64,000 nt of DNA. It comes from Ifrita kowaldi (Eukaryota > Chordata > Aves > Passeriformes > Cinclosomatidae). The notes beneath the pieces were generated by a model, which was not told the origin of the DNA, did not search any database, and was given only the letters and a program-made list of their open reading frames with translations. Where the stretch lies: positions 1 to 64,000 of the forward strand of contig VZRS01001738.1 in NCBI GenBank assembly GCA_013398055.1, read 5' to 3'. A program made the translations under genes and the position numbers. Of this stretch, positions 50,801 to 64,000 are shown piece after piece; position 1 is the first letter of the stretch; every line of letters starts with the position of its first letter.

Positions 50801-50956
50801 TCAGATAGGTGTGTAATTCAAATCTAGCTGTATCCCTCTGTGTTACAGACTTCCCCCGCTTTTCTAGTTTTGAATTTGCTTTCAGAAATTACACATTATT
50901 GTTTTCTATTTATAATTTTCTATTTATTGGATAAAAAAGCCCTGACTATATCAAGG

Positions 50957-50980
50957 ATGTGTCTAAATATGTGTCTAAAT
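50957..50980. repeat. 12-bp tandem duplication
   Basis: Two perfect adjacent copies of 'atgtgtctaaat'. A small local duplication. Confidence 0.9.
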
Positions 50981-53900
50981 TCTTTATTTTGGAGCAATAC
51001 AGGTATAACCAGTTAACTTGCTTCTATTTTTTACACCAATAATCTACATGATAAAGGAATATAGGAAAACTTTCACATGGATCAGTAGAAGACATATGTC
51101 ATACTGTCTACCAATTATACAAGAAGCCTAGGCAATTAATTTCTTATTGCAGGTGCTTTGGTAAGCTACTTTACTAGCATGGGATGATTCCACACCTGAA
51201 TACCAATCCAAGATCCCTTTTTCTAAACACCAGACAGACAAAAGAAGGAGGAGGAACCCAGGACAGCTTTTCCAAAGTCATACAAAGGGTTAGTGCCAGA
51301 TTTGCTGCTTGCCAGTCCCTGGCAATCTTGTAGACTTTGTGGCCTTTGAAAATGGAAATAACTTTGGAGGCGACAGACCCATTTGTAGTTGATTTAAGGT
51401 ATTTAGTTTGTACTTTATGTTGTTTCACTGGTAAGAAGTTTGCAAAGTGCTAATGCCTGGTTAATTGAGAGTGGAAGCTTGTCACACAGATGAGGAATGT
51501 CTGTGTTAGCAATTAATATATTTTAAATAGGCATAAGTAAACTTTGAACCACTGCACTCCACAACAACAGTTCACCATTTATTAAAGATATGTATTAGCT
51601 TAGTAATATTTTTGAGATGTTTGTAAGTGAATATTCTTATGTACTTCTTAAATTTATATATCTTATCCATTATTCTGGAATTTGGCTAGAGCAGAGTTAC
51701 AGACTAGAACAAAAATGAGCTCCATTCTCTTTAGAAATGTAGATAGATAATAGTTTTAAATAATATACACATTGAATTCCTGACGCTGTTTTCTTCACCA
51801 GCTGGAAAGCCTCTCACTGTCGGAAAGGCATTCAGTACGTTTGACATTAAGGGTGGGGGAATGTTTGTGTAATTATAAATGTTAGACTTGCAAATACGCC
51901 TTTTGATTGCAACAGCCTGAACTTCCACATGTCAACAGGAATTTTAACTTCACAAGATAAACCTTGGTTTATGTACCTTGGCACCTTGCTCTTTTCTATA
52001 TAATTTCAGTATGTATATCGCCAAATTGTAGCTGAATTTTACATGTATGCACATGAGACATTTGGATAATGTAAGTACTCTTGAAAAACGTTGGGTTGCT
52101 ACAGCTACTGTGTGCAGCTGTAACAGTTTTGGTATTGTGATGAAAGCTGAAATCGCACTGCAATGAGTAATTACCTGTGATCTTACAGGCTTGTGATATC
52201 TTGTGCAGTGCTGCTGAGCCTGGTATTAATTCTAGAAAGGCTGTTGGTTGCTGAGGTCTGAACATTTTCAAGGAATTCTACGTGATTCTTTCCTAGTTAT
52301 GTGGCATGAAAACTTCAATGCTTTACAATGTCTCCACAGTTCTTCACAGGTGAGTTATTTTTAATGTGGTAGTATTTTTTTTTTTTTTTTCAGCTAAAAG
52401 AGTTATTTAAGAACCTGATTCTGGATTCAGGAAGTGGAGTGGCTGCAGTTTTCGTCTGATCTGAGGAGGAAGAAAGAATGAAGATTGAAGCTGCAACCAT
52501 GTTATCTGAAGGATTGCACTTGAGGACTGTTTGCTTTAGTATGGTAAATGAAGTGTCTGTGTCCTTCCCATCCTTTCATAGATAAACTGGCTTTTTCATT
52601 TCCCGAATCCCAGGAATTATCTCAGAAAAATGAAAATGATAACCCAGGATATCTTAAGTATTTCTGTGGTATGAGAGACCCCTTGAGACATGCTGACAAG
52701 AAAGAAAAAGGAAAACAATGCAAAGGAGGAATGTTTCTTGTTGGATGATAAGGGCCTCTGGAGGTCTCAGAGGTTTATGGCATCTCATTTGTAATTTCTT
52801 CCTGCATGTATATCTGAGAGATGCTTACTGCAGTAATGTGTCAGCCTCACCCACCTGAGCAAGTGCAAATATAGCAGTGTTGTGGGACACCCTCTCTGAC
52901 ATGGCAGATCTCGAAGGAATGTGTGTGATGTATCACTCAGTTCATGGACATATATGCCATGTGGAGAGCATTCCTGCATAATGTCCTGATGAATATTAAT
53001 TAGACAAGCAAGATACTCATGTGATGTAAATCAGATTCTTTCTTGGAAACGTACTGATTCATATCACAAGTCAGAATCTAACCCAGTATGCCCAGTATGT
53101 CAGAAATTACAATGTGTTTTACAAATAATCTAAACTACTTTTTATACGTTCAGGCAGAGAGAATGTTTTATTTTAGTGATTAATGGATAATCATGTTAAT
53201 TTTATTAGTGTGATGAGAGAAGGAGTATTATCTGTAAAGGCTGTGGAAAGATGGTAGCTTTCAAGAGAACTGGTGGGGCATACAAATTGTAGGAGGTTTG
53301 GTGATAAGACTGTAAATGCTGGAAGAGAGGAACAAAACGGAGCATGTGGAGGAGCAGAGTTGGAGAAAACTTGTTTTGTAGGTGCACTTCTTTTTTCTTT
53401 TATTATTTGAATATCCTAAAGGTGGCCTTCACTCCATTTCCTCATGACTTTCTGTTGGGTTACAGTAAATGCTCTCAGCTTTGACTGCTTGCTCTAATGC
53501 CTTGTGTGCACCCAGAATTGTGCTGACCCCAAGTGATCAAGGTATTTCCCCACTCTGGCAGTGACACTGTGCTTCTTGATGTCTTCTCTAAGCTGCTGGG
53601 CGCTACACTCACAAAGAAAAGCGCAAAAATTGCTGCAGCTTCAAGGTTTGCTGTTCCCAGGTGCTTGGTGTTTGTGAATTTGCATCATTAAGGTTAGATG
53701 ATTAGGAAGCCTCTAGGAAAAGGTGAGTTACATGGCAAATCCCAACAGGCTGAATGGAGAGCTGCTTGGGAGAGATCTTGAAAAGGGGGAGTGCCTTAAG
53801 CAGTGTCATTGTCTGGGACTGGTGTCCTTCAAGGCAGGCTCCTTTTCCTGAAATTAGCCATATGGCCTTTTTTGTTCAAAAACTCTTACTGCTCTGTTGC

Positions 53901-56900
53901 TTGCTTGCCACTCCCAACGCGTGCTATGCACTACCTCAGCAGTTAAAAGGCAGCAGGCTTGCATTCAGTTCCTTTCTCTGCCTGAGGGAGCTCTAATCAG
54001 CATCTCCTATCTTCCAGGAAAGTATCCTGGCTATAAAATACTGAGGTGGGATGGTTGCATTGTCTGCTCTTGAAGGTGTTTTGCTGTGCGTGGAATAATT
54101 AAATATTAATTGGGAGTGCGAAAGAAGATCAGTTTACAGGTTAGCTCACACATCTGGGAATAGAGAGACTTGAGTTTTAAGCCCTAGCTCCAGGGAGTGC
54201 TTGTCATTAGTCCTGCAGTCTGTCTTCTGCCTGGTTTTCTGAGGGCGTCCTTGATTGCCATGCCACAGTTAAGGGAAGCAGCAAAATGTGGAACTATCCA
54301 TAGATATGAACAGAAGTGAAACTGATTAAAATTAAAATAGTACTAGAGATGTCATCTCTCTTGAGCAATAGCAGCTGAGTGTGCTGATATGCAGGGTTAA
54401 CTAACAGGGATGATGCTGAGTATCTAATTTTGGAATTTAAGCACCAAATTAAGCATCTAAATCCTACCTCTACAGAGGTGTCCTACCTATACAGATCTAA
54501 CCATAAATGCCAATGCATGCTGAAAATGTAAGGTATTTTTACAGTCCCATGCAGCTTCTTGTGCTGCTGTCACTGCTTTTTGTATAGTATGTACCTCTCA
54601 AACCTCCTCCTTGTGTCTTTCACTTTCACAGCTTTCTATTTCCATGTAGGCTTCCGTTTATTCTATCAAGAATCCCCCAGTTCCTTCTTGCTGGATTCCA
54701 TGTCTAAAACTGCTTCTTCAAATACACTGTGCCATGTATCAAAGCTGATCGTCTTACCAGTGGTTTCTGCAGGTTGGTTTTAGCTTTCATCACTTCCTTA
54801 TTGGAGTGCTTTTGATGCCATATTAACCAACTTGACTAATGTATGGCAATGATGGTATCGATGCTCTTTCTGCTCACTTTTTTTTCTTACAGGAACTAAT
54901 CAATGTATTTTATCTGAATTACTATCCTAGTTTTGGATGATTATTTTACTGGATAGTCATTGGTAATCACCTTTTGAGAGATAAATGGCTCATCCAGTAT
55001 CTTATAAAAATGTATAAAGATATAAATAGTAGAAATTGTCTGTACTAAAAACATTTTTATCAGTGATTTAATCTCTTCCAGTGTTTAGGGATTATGCAGT
55101 TTATAGGACTTTGTTCTATTTCTTTAATAAGTATGACCATCAAGAAAATAAGGCACTTCTCCCCCCCTCACCCCCCCATTTCATTGCTGGTTCAGAAGGA
55201 GCTGGGATGATAACTGTATTTTCAAGGTGTAATCTGATATATTTCTACTTGTCAAGTACTAAGCATAGACTAACGTCTTCAGTCTTCAAGGCTGTGGTGG
55301 GTGTTAAAGTTAGCACTTTACTGCAAACTAAATTTTTTTTTAGCAGAACCCAGTCAAGAAAGCTAAATTGGTTGTGGTAGTTTGCTTTCACTGTCACAAG
55401 GCTTTGCTAATACATAGAGTGTTTTTAAGACTCTTCCAGTAGTTAAGAGAGTCCCACTTAACAGAGTATTACAGAAATTTCTGTAATAAAATAGGTGACA
55501 TCTGTAAACTATACTGTCTTGAAATTGTTAATACAACAGATGATGTTGTAGACGTCAATTTTTGGAGCAGTTCCTATTCAGGAAGTTTAAATGCCAGTGG
55601 CAGATGTAGTGAATATTTTGAAAAATTTGAGTATTTTGAAAGAAGTGTGTCTGTTCTTGCAGGACCTTACTGGAAATTCTCAGCCTTGTGTTTTGTCTGA
55701 GAATGAGAAGAGAATGTGTTAGAGCAATACCTAAGCTTTTACAAACTAAAAATACCTGATATCAAGAGCTTTTTAATCGTAACCAGTTCAGCTGTCTGAA
55801 ATATCTAACAGCATGACAGGTTATTGAGTATTTTAGTGATAGACAGAACTGCAGTATCCATTTTAGTAGACCAGTGTGAACTTTTAAAACTACAATTTGT
55901 TTTATCTGAAGGACACACAGATATTAGTATCATTCCATTTTAAAGAAAATGGATCACCGTGGCATTTTGAGAGCACCAGTTAGAGGTACTTTTGACTAAA
56001 TGCTTACCCACTGATTAAAAAGCACAATGCATTTGCATCCTGCCCCAACATAAAGTATCTGTCTTTTATCTATGCAGAGACAGAGTAGGAAGCACATATT
56101 CTTTTAGTACTTTTGTTAAATGTTTGCACTGTTAATTTTTTTAATCTGTGCCCTGCATTAAGCCAACAACACTAAGTGCAATGTATGATTTTCATTCATA
56201 CTGATGAACTAAGTTACTGTACCCAAGGTGTTTAGCATTGCAGTAATTTCTGGCATCATAATTCAAATCTGAATTAACTGTTTCTATACTTTTTTATTCT
56301 TCATCTCCCAAATAATTTAGTATGAATGATAAAACCTGATTCTCGTTGTGAACTTACCAATAAAGCAGTTATGATGCTGGTCTTAGGGGAAAAAGTATGC
56401 AGATATGCTTGGAATTGCCCAATTAGTAGTTTCTTTCTAATTTCCCTGTAGCAGGGAAGTAGTGAAAAGAGCTTTTGATATCCAGCCAAGACAGTTGCAT
56501 CATAAAGGTTTTAAAATGACAAATTAAATTCCCTTAATTGTGACCTGTTTCTATTAAAACCTAAGTCAAACCAGATTGAAATCATGCTGTGCTGTTCCTG
56601 GCTCGTGCTTTCAGGGTATTTATGTTATCAGGATATTTGCTAACTGGTGGAACTGAAGGTATGTTGAAAATGTTACCAACCATTGTCATGATGAAATGCA
56701 CAAATGGGCATTATTTTTTTTTGTCAGCTATTCTTCACTCACATTTTTGTTCTTTTTTGGTCTTGAGACTATTTGTGTCTTTTTCATTTCATTCTTTGCA
56801 TTTTTTTTTTTTTCAAGCGGCCTCATTTGATTTGAACTTTCTGATCATGAGTAGTGTGCAGACCTGATAAAAAGTAGCATTGGATAACAACTAGCATAAA

Positions 56901-59900
56901 GTAACATTGTGTGACAGCTACAAGCCCTCACTTGGAGGGTTTTTTTCATTTAAAAAACTGACTTTTTTATAACCCTTTTTCTTATGTTTGCATGTTTATA
57001 ACCCCTGAAACTGTCACTTTGTGTTATTCCTGGAAATGGTGCAGTTTGTATACAGAGCAGAGGGGCATGTCTCCTGTCTTCAGATCACCAACCTTAAAGC
57101 CATTTCTGAACTCCTGTGAGGCATATGGTTTTGAGGAAGATTGCAGAAGGGCATGAAAGAAGAACTGCATCCTAAATTTACGTTTAATTTTCTCCATGCA
57201 CTTTAATTTGGCCTCCAGAAGTTTGTTTAGCAAAATCCTTAGAGTCAACAGAACTCTTGAGCACTAATGAGATACAGAAAGATAAATACACTTCATAATA
57301 AATTCATGTTACTATCCACTCAGAACAAATTTTAAGGAGGCAAATGAAAATTAAATATTTATAAATAAAATGAACTGAATTGCAAAACAAATTTCAGTCT
57401 GTAAGAGGAAGGGGAAGCCTTCTGAAAGCTAAAATTGCTGTTACAGTAACTGGAAGGCTCAAATATTGCACAAGAGATTTAGCCTGACAGCAGATGAACA
57501 GTTTAGGGAAATGAACAGCCAAGCAGCTCTGTTTCCAGTAGAAGTAATAGACTCATCAGATTAGTTGTGGAGATTATAACCTCAGGAATGGAGGGCTAGT
57601 AAGGTGTTTAATATTTTTGCTAGTTTTAAGCCTTAATGATCTATGTCTAAAAAGCACGCTGAGAGATGTTGCTGACAGTTTTTAAAAAGGAAGCTCAGAC
57701 TTTAGTAGAACTTGTCTTCTCAGTGGGGGTACATACTCTTACCATTTCTCTCTACTTTTCAACTTGCTCTTGCTATTTAATCTTCAAATTGTTTCTGACC
57801 CTTTGCCGCGGTGGATGGATGCTGTCTTTTTTGCTAAAAATAAACTTGCAGTTTGAGAAGAATTAACAGAGAATTTGCTTGATGTCCTGCTGAAACCTGC
57901 ATTCCCCTGATAAGCCTTTCAGCTTTAGATGACTGAAAGGCAAATCTTTGTCTTCATAGAGATTAGATCGCAAGTAAATTACCAATATGGAGATTTTCAC
58001 CCAAATAATGGCCCTGTGCAGGCCTTTACAGGTCTATACTTGTTGATCTATACTGTAGGAGTCAATAAATATTATACTTTTAATGATATTTAGCTCAGGA
58101 TGAGGCACTGAGAGGAGTATCTGAGAGGAAAATCACTGCTTGCTTTCAGTACGGCCTTTCAATGATGCAATGAAAGAAAGACACATTTTAGGTAGCCTCA
58201 CTTTTGCTTTTCAAGAATGTTTCCCTGGCAAGTCCAGCATTTCCCTCTTTTGAGTCAGAGGACTACCCATGTCACCACTTCCTTGGTAGTTATAAGCTTC
58301 TCCCATGAGCTTCTCTGTACTTTTGCCTCTGAGTAATGATTTTTCTCCTACTCTTTTAAATTTTCTTCTTTTTTTATCTCCTTCTGTCCCCAAACCTGCA
58401 TTTGTCAGTGACTTCTGTGAACACTGACTCTTGGTTTTGCCTCATGTCTCTTGTATCCCTGATGATGTGTATCTGCATTCTCTGTACACTGTAAACCAGA
58501 AAAAATGCCTAGTGTTTTTGTTTGTTTTATCCATTTCCAGATTTGCAAATACAGATGTGCTCCTGTTGCAATAGTACTTTGTAATGTAAATATTTTCTAT
58601 GTATATATTGCATATAGTACCTTTTGTTTAAAAAAAAAACCTGCTGTTGGTTTTTTACACAGTTAATCCTTCCTGAATGAGATTTGAACAGATGAAGAAA
58701 AAAAAAGAATTTATAAGATATTTTTTGCTATGAATTATTTTCTGGCATTAAAATAAGGAGACACATTCTCCCAGCAGAACTGGAGAACATACATAGAACA
58801 TCCAGTTCTAAACACTCAGCAATCATATTTCTTGGTTAAAGTATTTCTTTTAAAATGCAATATAGTTAGGAAATTAGATATGCCACCTGTTTGTAATCAT
58901 GAATGGACAACATCCTGGGACAGAAGTGAACAAATTGACTGAGGTTGGGATTGTCATTCTCATTGCATAATAGTGAGTGTGTGTCAGCTGGAGGGACAGA
59001 GAGAAGAGGGAGATCAGAGGCTCATAGGAGGGTGTTACTGTGTTAGTATGCTGGCAGTTTCAGGGGCTGTATTGTTTTGAGAATGTGGCTACTTGGGGCT
59101 AGTTCAAGTGGTAAAGAGAGCACAGCTGTCTAAAACAGCAATACTGAGACGCAGAGTTAAAAATAGGTTTCAGATACATTTTTAAAAGTGGTCTTACCGA
59201 GAGCTTATTTGCTGGCAGGTAGAGACTTCTTGGGCTGGAGTGAGGAGAGAGGGCCAAGGTTGAAGTCTTCTTATTCAGGGTGCCAAGAACCTTGTGCCAG
59301 CATCAAATTTGGGGCAGTTGTGGTACCATGGTCATCACTTCGTAAGCTCTCCAACAGAGAAGTAATTTAGTCTTTGTGTTGCTAGACTGGCTTGGAATAG
59401 GTTTCAAAATGTGACTTGCACCAAGTGACAGTGACAATTTATAGGAAATCTGAAAGGTCTGGTGCTGTCTTCTCAAGCCTTATAAGCAGCCTGGGGAGTT
59501 TTACCAAAATCATAAGAGATACAGAACTAACGGAAATTGAAAACCCTAACACAAAGTTTTATTCTATGTACATTTATGTATCCTCATATTTAAAAAAGCA
59601 AGTCTCCTCTTTAACCTGAAATATTAAATACCCAATCTCAAAAGATTTGAAATATCAAATCTCAAAAGTTTTAGCACAGGAATTGCAAAAATATAAGTAT
59701 CAGATTATTTCCTATGCTTTCTGATATATGATATTTTTATTTGTTCTAAAGATATGGAGTTATTTCCTAAAAATAATTCATTGAGACTGTCTCATTGTGC
59801 TTAGAAACCCTGCGGCATCAGCTTTCAGGGTTCTTAATTTTATGAACTAACAGGAATAATGCAAGTTTTAACAAAAAGAAAAATCATGGGACAATGTAGC

Positions 59901-62900
59901 AGGGATTTAGAAATTCTATGCAGTGTTCACTAAGTGGTTTTTGTCTGCAGCTCTCAGGTTCCATAACTATCAATTCTGCAGAAACAATCCAAAGTCTTCT
60001 TAAATTGTTATATAAAGACTTTCTAAGTGGAACTCAGTGGCACATGAAGAAGTTTATGACTTTGGTTTTGTGAAAGTTTAAAGATGAACATAGCTGGCTG
60101 CACTAATGCAATAAAGGCAAGGACAGAAGGATCTTACATTTAGAGTCTTGCTTTGATGTTTGCATCTTTGCTGGAAAGAAATTTTGTAACAATTGAATGG
60201 TGTGTAAAAAAAATTTGCTCCACAAGCACCATGGTAAAAATCTCATAACCATGCTCTATGTAGAATAGAGAAATTTGACATAAATAGGCAGATTTCATAT
60301 GATTTCAGTAGTCTTACCGTGTTATGTAGGTTTCTTCTGTAAGGGAAGTTCTGGAACTTCCTCCTATTTTAAGCTGCAGTTTTGTAACCATTTTAGATTA
60401 AACTGAGTGCAGGCTGCTGCGCTATACTTAGGGATTTTTTTTCCTGTAGGTGTTTGTTGACTCATATTGGGGTTTCTGAAAGATTGTTGCCTGGAGTGCT
60501 TTTACCCGAATTTGGAGGTTAATTTTCCCCTTAATCCGTATCTTGATCTCACTGAATGTGAGCATACAAAGGCCTGTAGGAATGTGCAGCTGAGGGAGGA
60601 TGGGGTTGTTCCTTTCAGTAGCAGCCTAGCTTCAGGGGTATTTCAGGTGCCACAGACACGTTCCCTGAGACCATGTAGAATTGTCCTCTGACAGTGGCAG
60701 TCCATCTCGTCTAACCACAGAAGGAATCTTCTTAACTTGCTGAAACAGTATTCTTTATCTTAAATAGTAAAAGCAAATGTCATCAATCCTGCTCCCAAAG
60801 TTTGTGTTTCAGAGTATTGTATTACATAAGAGAGGACTTGTGCTGGGATATGGGCAGGTACCTTTAAGAAAACAGTATTAATTTAAAAATCAATTTCCAT
60901 GACATTTTCTAAACTTGCTGTTATTTTATGAGTGAAGTAATAATCTGCTTTCACTGTCCTGTCTACTGATGAGTATGACTTGTGGCTCACAACTTTATTA
61001 TAAAAAACTAACCCTACTGATTTCACTTAGTTGCAACAATAAACTCAATTGAATCAACTGAAAGGACTATATTTATAGAAATCTATTAAACTAATTTGAT
61101 TTTTTTGTATTATGTAATTTGATTTATGTTTTAAAAAAATCATGTTGCACAAAATAATTTTATTGTGATTTAGGTTTCCTTGCAGTGAAAATGTGGAGGA
61201 TGGGTTTGGTTCTGGAAACTGCTGCCTATGTGAATAACACCATGAACTTAACAACTAGAAAACTGGTGTCAAAATTTATTGTGAACCCATAGTTCACATC
61301 TTTAAATTATTAATGTTGAATCCAGTGCCCTCAGCATTAATGTCTTTGGGTTTAATTGGGAAATAGTTCAGAAATCTGTCTCCTGTTTTCCCTTTAGTGC
61401 CTTTGTGTTTCTTGTTGTTTGCCCACAGAATTTGGTTTAATTTTCCAGGTAAGTATTTTTTCTTCTAACTTTTCCCTAGCAAATTTCAGAAGTCTGCTAG
61501 GTATGTGGAGAAAATAGAAGGAAAAGCTGTCGGTTTGTTTACTACAATGTGTTTTTCCAGGAAGGCTTTGTGAATATTAATCTTTTTTTTCAATGGAAAA
61601 AATATTTTCTTAATCATTGTAGGAAGGTGACAGTGCTTCAGTCACTGTAAATAAAACAGCATTCTCTTACAGTATTCTGTTTCAATAAACCCCAGGGTTT
61701 TTTTATACTGTGAGCATTATAAAGCTATTACTCATTAATCTTAATCTGGAACTGAGCTTCAGCTTTAGCTTTCAAACCTGTTCCAAAGAATAGAAAAGGG
61801 AAAGACTAGGGAATTTTTTGTATGGACGTGTCTTCTGGCCGGATGTTTTTTTACCATGGAGGCAAACTTTCTTTGTGTGCTTTGGCTCTTGTTTTGAGCT
61901 ACTCATTCTGGAGAAACAAAATAAAGGAAAAAAGAGGCTTAAAGAAGCATGCTTTTGACCTGAACACAGCTACTACAGAGCTTCCAACTTCCATGGTATT
62001 AAAGAACAAAGACACTTCACTGAAGCACTGGGTAATAAAGTGAAATAATGGAAAATGTGTGTATGAGGTTAAAATAATTGTAGTGATACAATACTGTGAG
62101 GACTATGCCAAAGCACAAAGGGATGATTTGTTCTTAATTTTTGTTTCCAGTGTCCTCTGTTGTTAAACACAACTCAACAAAACATTATCTCGGAATCAAA
62201 AGAGACTGTTCTGAATGTCTGTCCTGCATGTGATAATGCTGATTCAAACTTTTTTTGTCCAAATCACTTGCAAACTTACACCAGCCCTGCAAAAATCACA
62301 TGTTCGACAACCTACCTACAAAGGGCTGAATTCTGTTCATCTTGTTCATTATCAACTAGTGTAAATTCTTTGGATCAATTTGCTATTGTCATTTAGGCTG
62401 AATTACTTCATGCATGTTAAATGGCATTGATTCAGTTGGAATTAAATGTGTGTGACTCTTCTGTGGAAGAAAGATGGAATTTTCTTAGCTGTTTCTTTGA
62501 TGTCAGAAGATCTGTCTGCTTTTTTCTGTGCTTTTTAAGAAGGCAAGTTCATTAAATTCCAGAGCAAATCACCATTTGTGCCTTTCATTTTTATGTGTGG
62601 TCACTGTGAAGTAAGATAGTTGTTCCACAACTAGCATTCTCATCTCAGGATGCAAAAGCATAGACACCTAAGGTGATGTTTTCTGGCTGTATGTCGATGA
62701 AGCTAAAACTTCATTTTCAAAATCTTAGCTTTTGAAACTTTTGTCTTGTTTGTCTGTGACATGTTAGCAGCCACTGCCTGTGTTATCTTTCTATTTCTGA
62801 TGACAGGTAGAAGTACCTTTAAAAATAATTGTTTAAAAGCCTGGTTTTACTGAAGTCAGCAGCAGCTACAGCTGGTAGCAAGACTAAGAACTTGACATCA

Positions 62901-64000
62901 GCAGCCCCTTGAAAGAATTCCCACTTAGAACAAAACCAGCTTAAAATTCTTCAGGATGACTTTTACTAAGGATTGGCACCAAGGCTTAAGTGCAACATAA
63001 AGATAACAGTTTAGTCTGGCTCTGGACCTGAACATTCCAGAGATATATTTCATCTTCTTTAAGTTGTATGGCCAGAGTCTTGATACGTACTTCTCTTGTT
63101 TATAAACCATTCTAGCACATGATAGGTACGGAAAATACTGCATAGAAGAAACTATTTTTGTTGTTGCTTTAGATGTAAATTATTGACATTCACCTTTGGA
63201 TTAAATTGTGTGAATAATTTCCTTGATTGCCTTTGATGGACTCAGTTAGGATTAGGGTATTGTTCATCAACCTCCTGTGCTGGAAAAATGCCATGTGTCA
63301 GTGCTTACATTACTAACGATCTCAAAGGTACAAAGTGTACAAATCATTGAACATATTTGTATCTAGGAGGCCTAATTTTTAATTTTTGAGGTGGTATTTT
63401 GGAACAATGTTTGATAATTGTTTCACTTGACAGCTGTGTTGCTTTAATTTTTCCTCTTTTGATGGCTTCGGCTGCAGATGTGTGTTCCCATACTAAAAAA
63501 GTTAGATGAATGCAATAAAGAAGGAGTTGGTTTAAGTCAAATAATATGAATGTGTTTTGATGGTCTCACTTATTTGGACAACTGCTTTTTCTTAGCATTG
63601 TTTCATTGGTGTTTCATTTTGGACAATTCCAACAAGAAAGAAAATTGGCAAATAAAGCCTGTACAATCATCAGGTATACAAACTTGGCACTTGATTCAAG
63701 CTTGATGTTTGTTCCATTGTCCTTTTTTTGAAAATGTTTCTAGTGAAAAAAACAAATGATGTCTACGTTTGACTCAACAAACACAGCTGGTGTTTGCATC
63801 CTTGAAGTCACTTGAATTGCTTATTATCCTGACTTTAGTACAGAAAGGTTCTACGAGTTTGAAGCATTAGAAATACACCTGACTTTTCCTTCCACTTCTT
63901 CTCCACCTTCATTTATATACTGAAGCATTAGATCATACAATTTCTACATTTCTACACTTCAGGAATTGCATGATAGCCTTGGATCTTCTCTCTGGACCCC

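Larger units (their letters stand above)
44096..64000. other. Gene-poor region upstream of PTGER4
   Basis: About 20 kb of mostly AT-rich sequence. On both strands I recognise no coding exon, RNA gene, LTR or young CR1. All open frames are short (128 residues or fewer), overlap irregularly and lack family motifs. Homopolymer tracts (for example T runs near 50768 and 52377, an A run near 45768) and an imperfect TCTA-type tract near 47838-47870 are present. In mammals the stretch next to PTGER4 is also gene-poor and holds distant enhancers (established for human 5p13.1); whether that applies here cannot be read from the sequence. Confidence 0.6.

Noticed and set aside
1..64000. CRISPR arrays, operons, prophage, integrons or a new defence-type system
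   Set aside because: The DNA is vertebrate: spliced genes, CR1 elements and an LTR. No regularly spaced direct repeats and no compact gene clusters were seen.

Overview
The window is vertebrate nuclear DNA, AT-rich with large introns and very few coding bases. It is almost certainly from a bird: it carries five pieces of the avian CR1 LINE, and a 0.56 kb solo LTR that resembles an endogenous-retrovirus LTR family I associate with songbirds (from memory, not searched). Two conserved protein-coding genes are recognisable. They lie tail to tail, in the arrangement known from human 5p13.1. In birds this block is generally on the Z chromosome (established knowledge; the sequence alone does not show the chromosome).

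Left part (1 to about 29.5 kb, + strand): the 3' part of TTC33, a small tetratricopeptide-repeat protein. Three coding exons are present (8536-8617, 17286-17417, 26154-26504) with matching splice phases and a normal stop. The first coding exon, roughly 74 residues by comparison with the usual 262-residue protein, is not seen and should lie upstream of position 1. The introns hold five CR1 fragments, the longest with recognisable but broken reverse transcriptase motifs. A minus-strand solo LTR (26863-27425) sits about 360 bp after the TTC33 stop, between a possible proximal and a possible distal poly(A) signal.

Middle (29.5-33.4 kb): intergenic DNA between the two converging genes, with a more GC-rich stretch at 30.6-31.6 kb and a perfect 26-bp tandem duplication at 32121-32172.

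Right-centre (33.4-44.1 kb, - strand): PTGER4, the prostaglandin E2 receptor EP4, a class A GPCR. Two coding exons (43342-42512 and 35170-34577) are separated by a 7,341-bp phase-0 intron and give a complete protein of 474 residues (467 from the next ATG). The intron has a long alternating purine-pyrimidine repeat and a GC-rich patch. The upstream region is a CpG-rich promoter-like segment broken by a 219-base assembly gap.

Right (44.1-64 kb): about 20 kb in which I recognise no gene, RNA or young transposon. This matches the gene-poor region next to PTGER4 in mammals.

I found no CRISPR array, operon, prophage or undescribed multi-gene system. Most long open frames here are shadows of PTGER4 exons, CR1 or LTR sequence, or low-complexity repeats.
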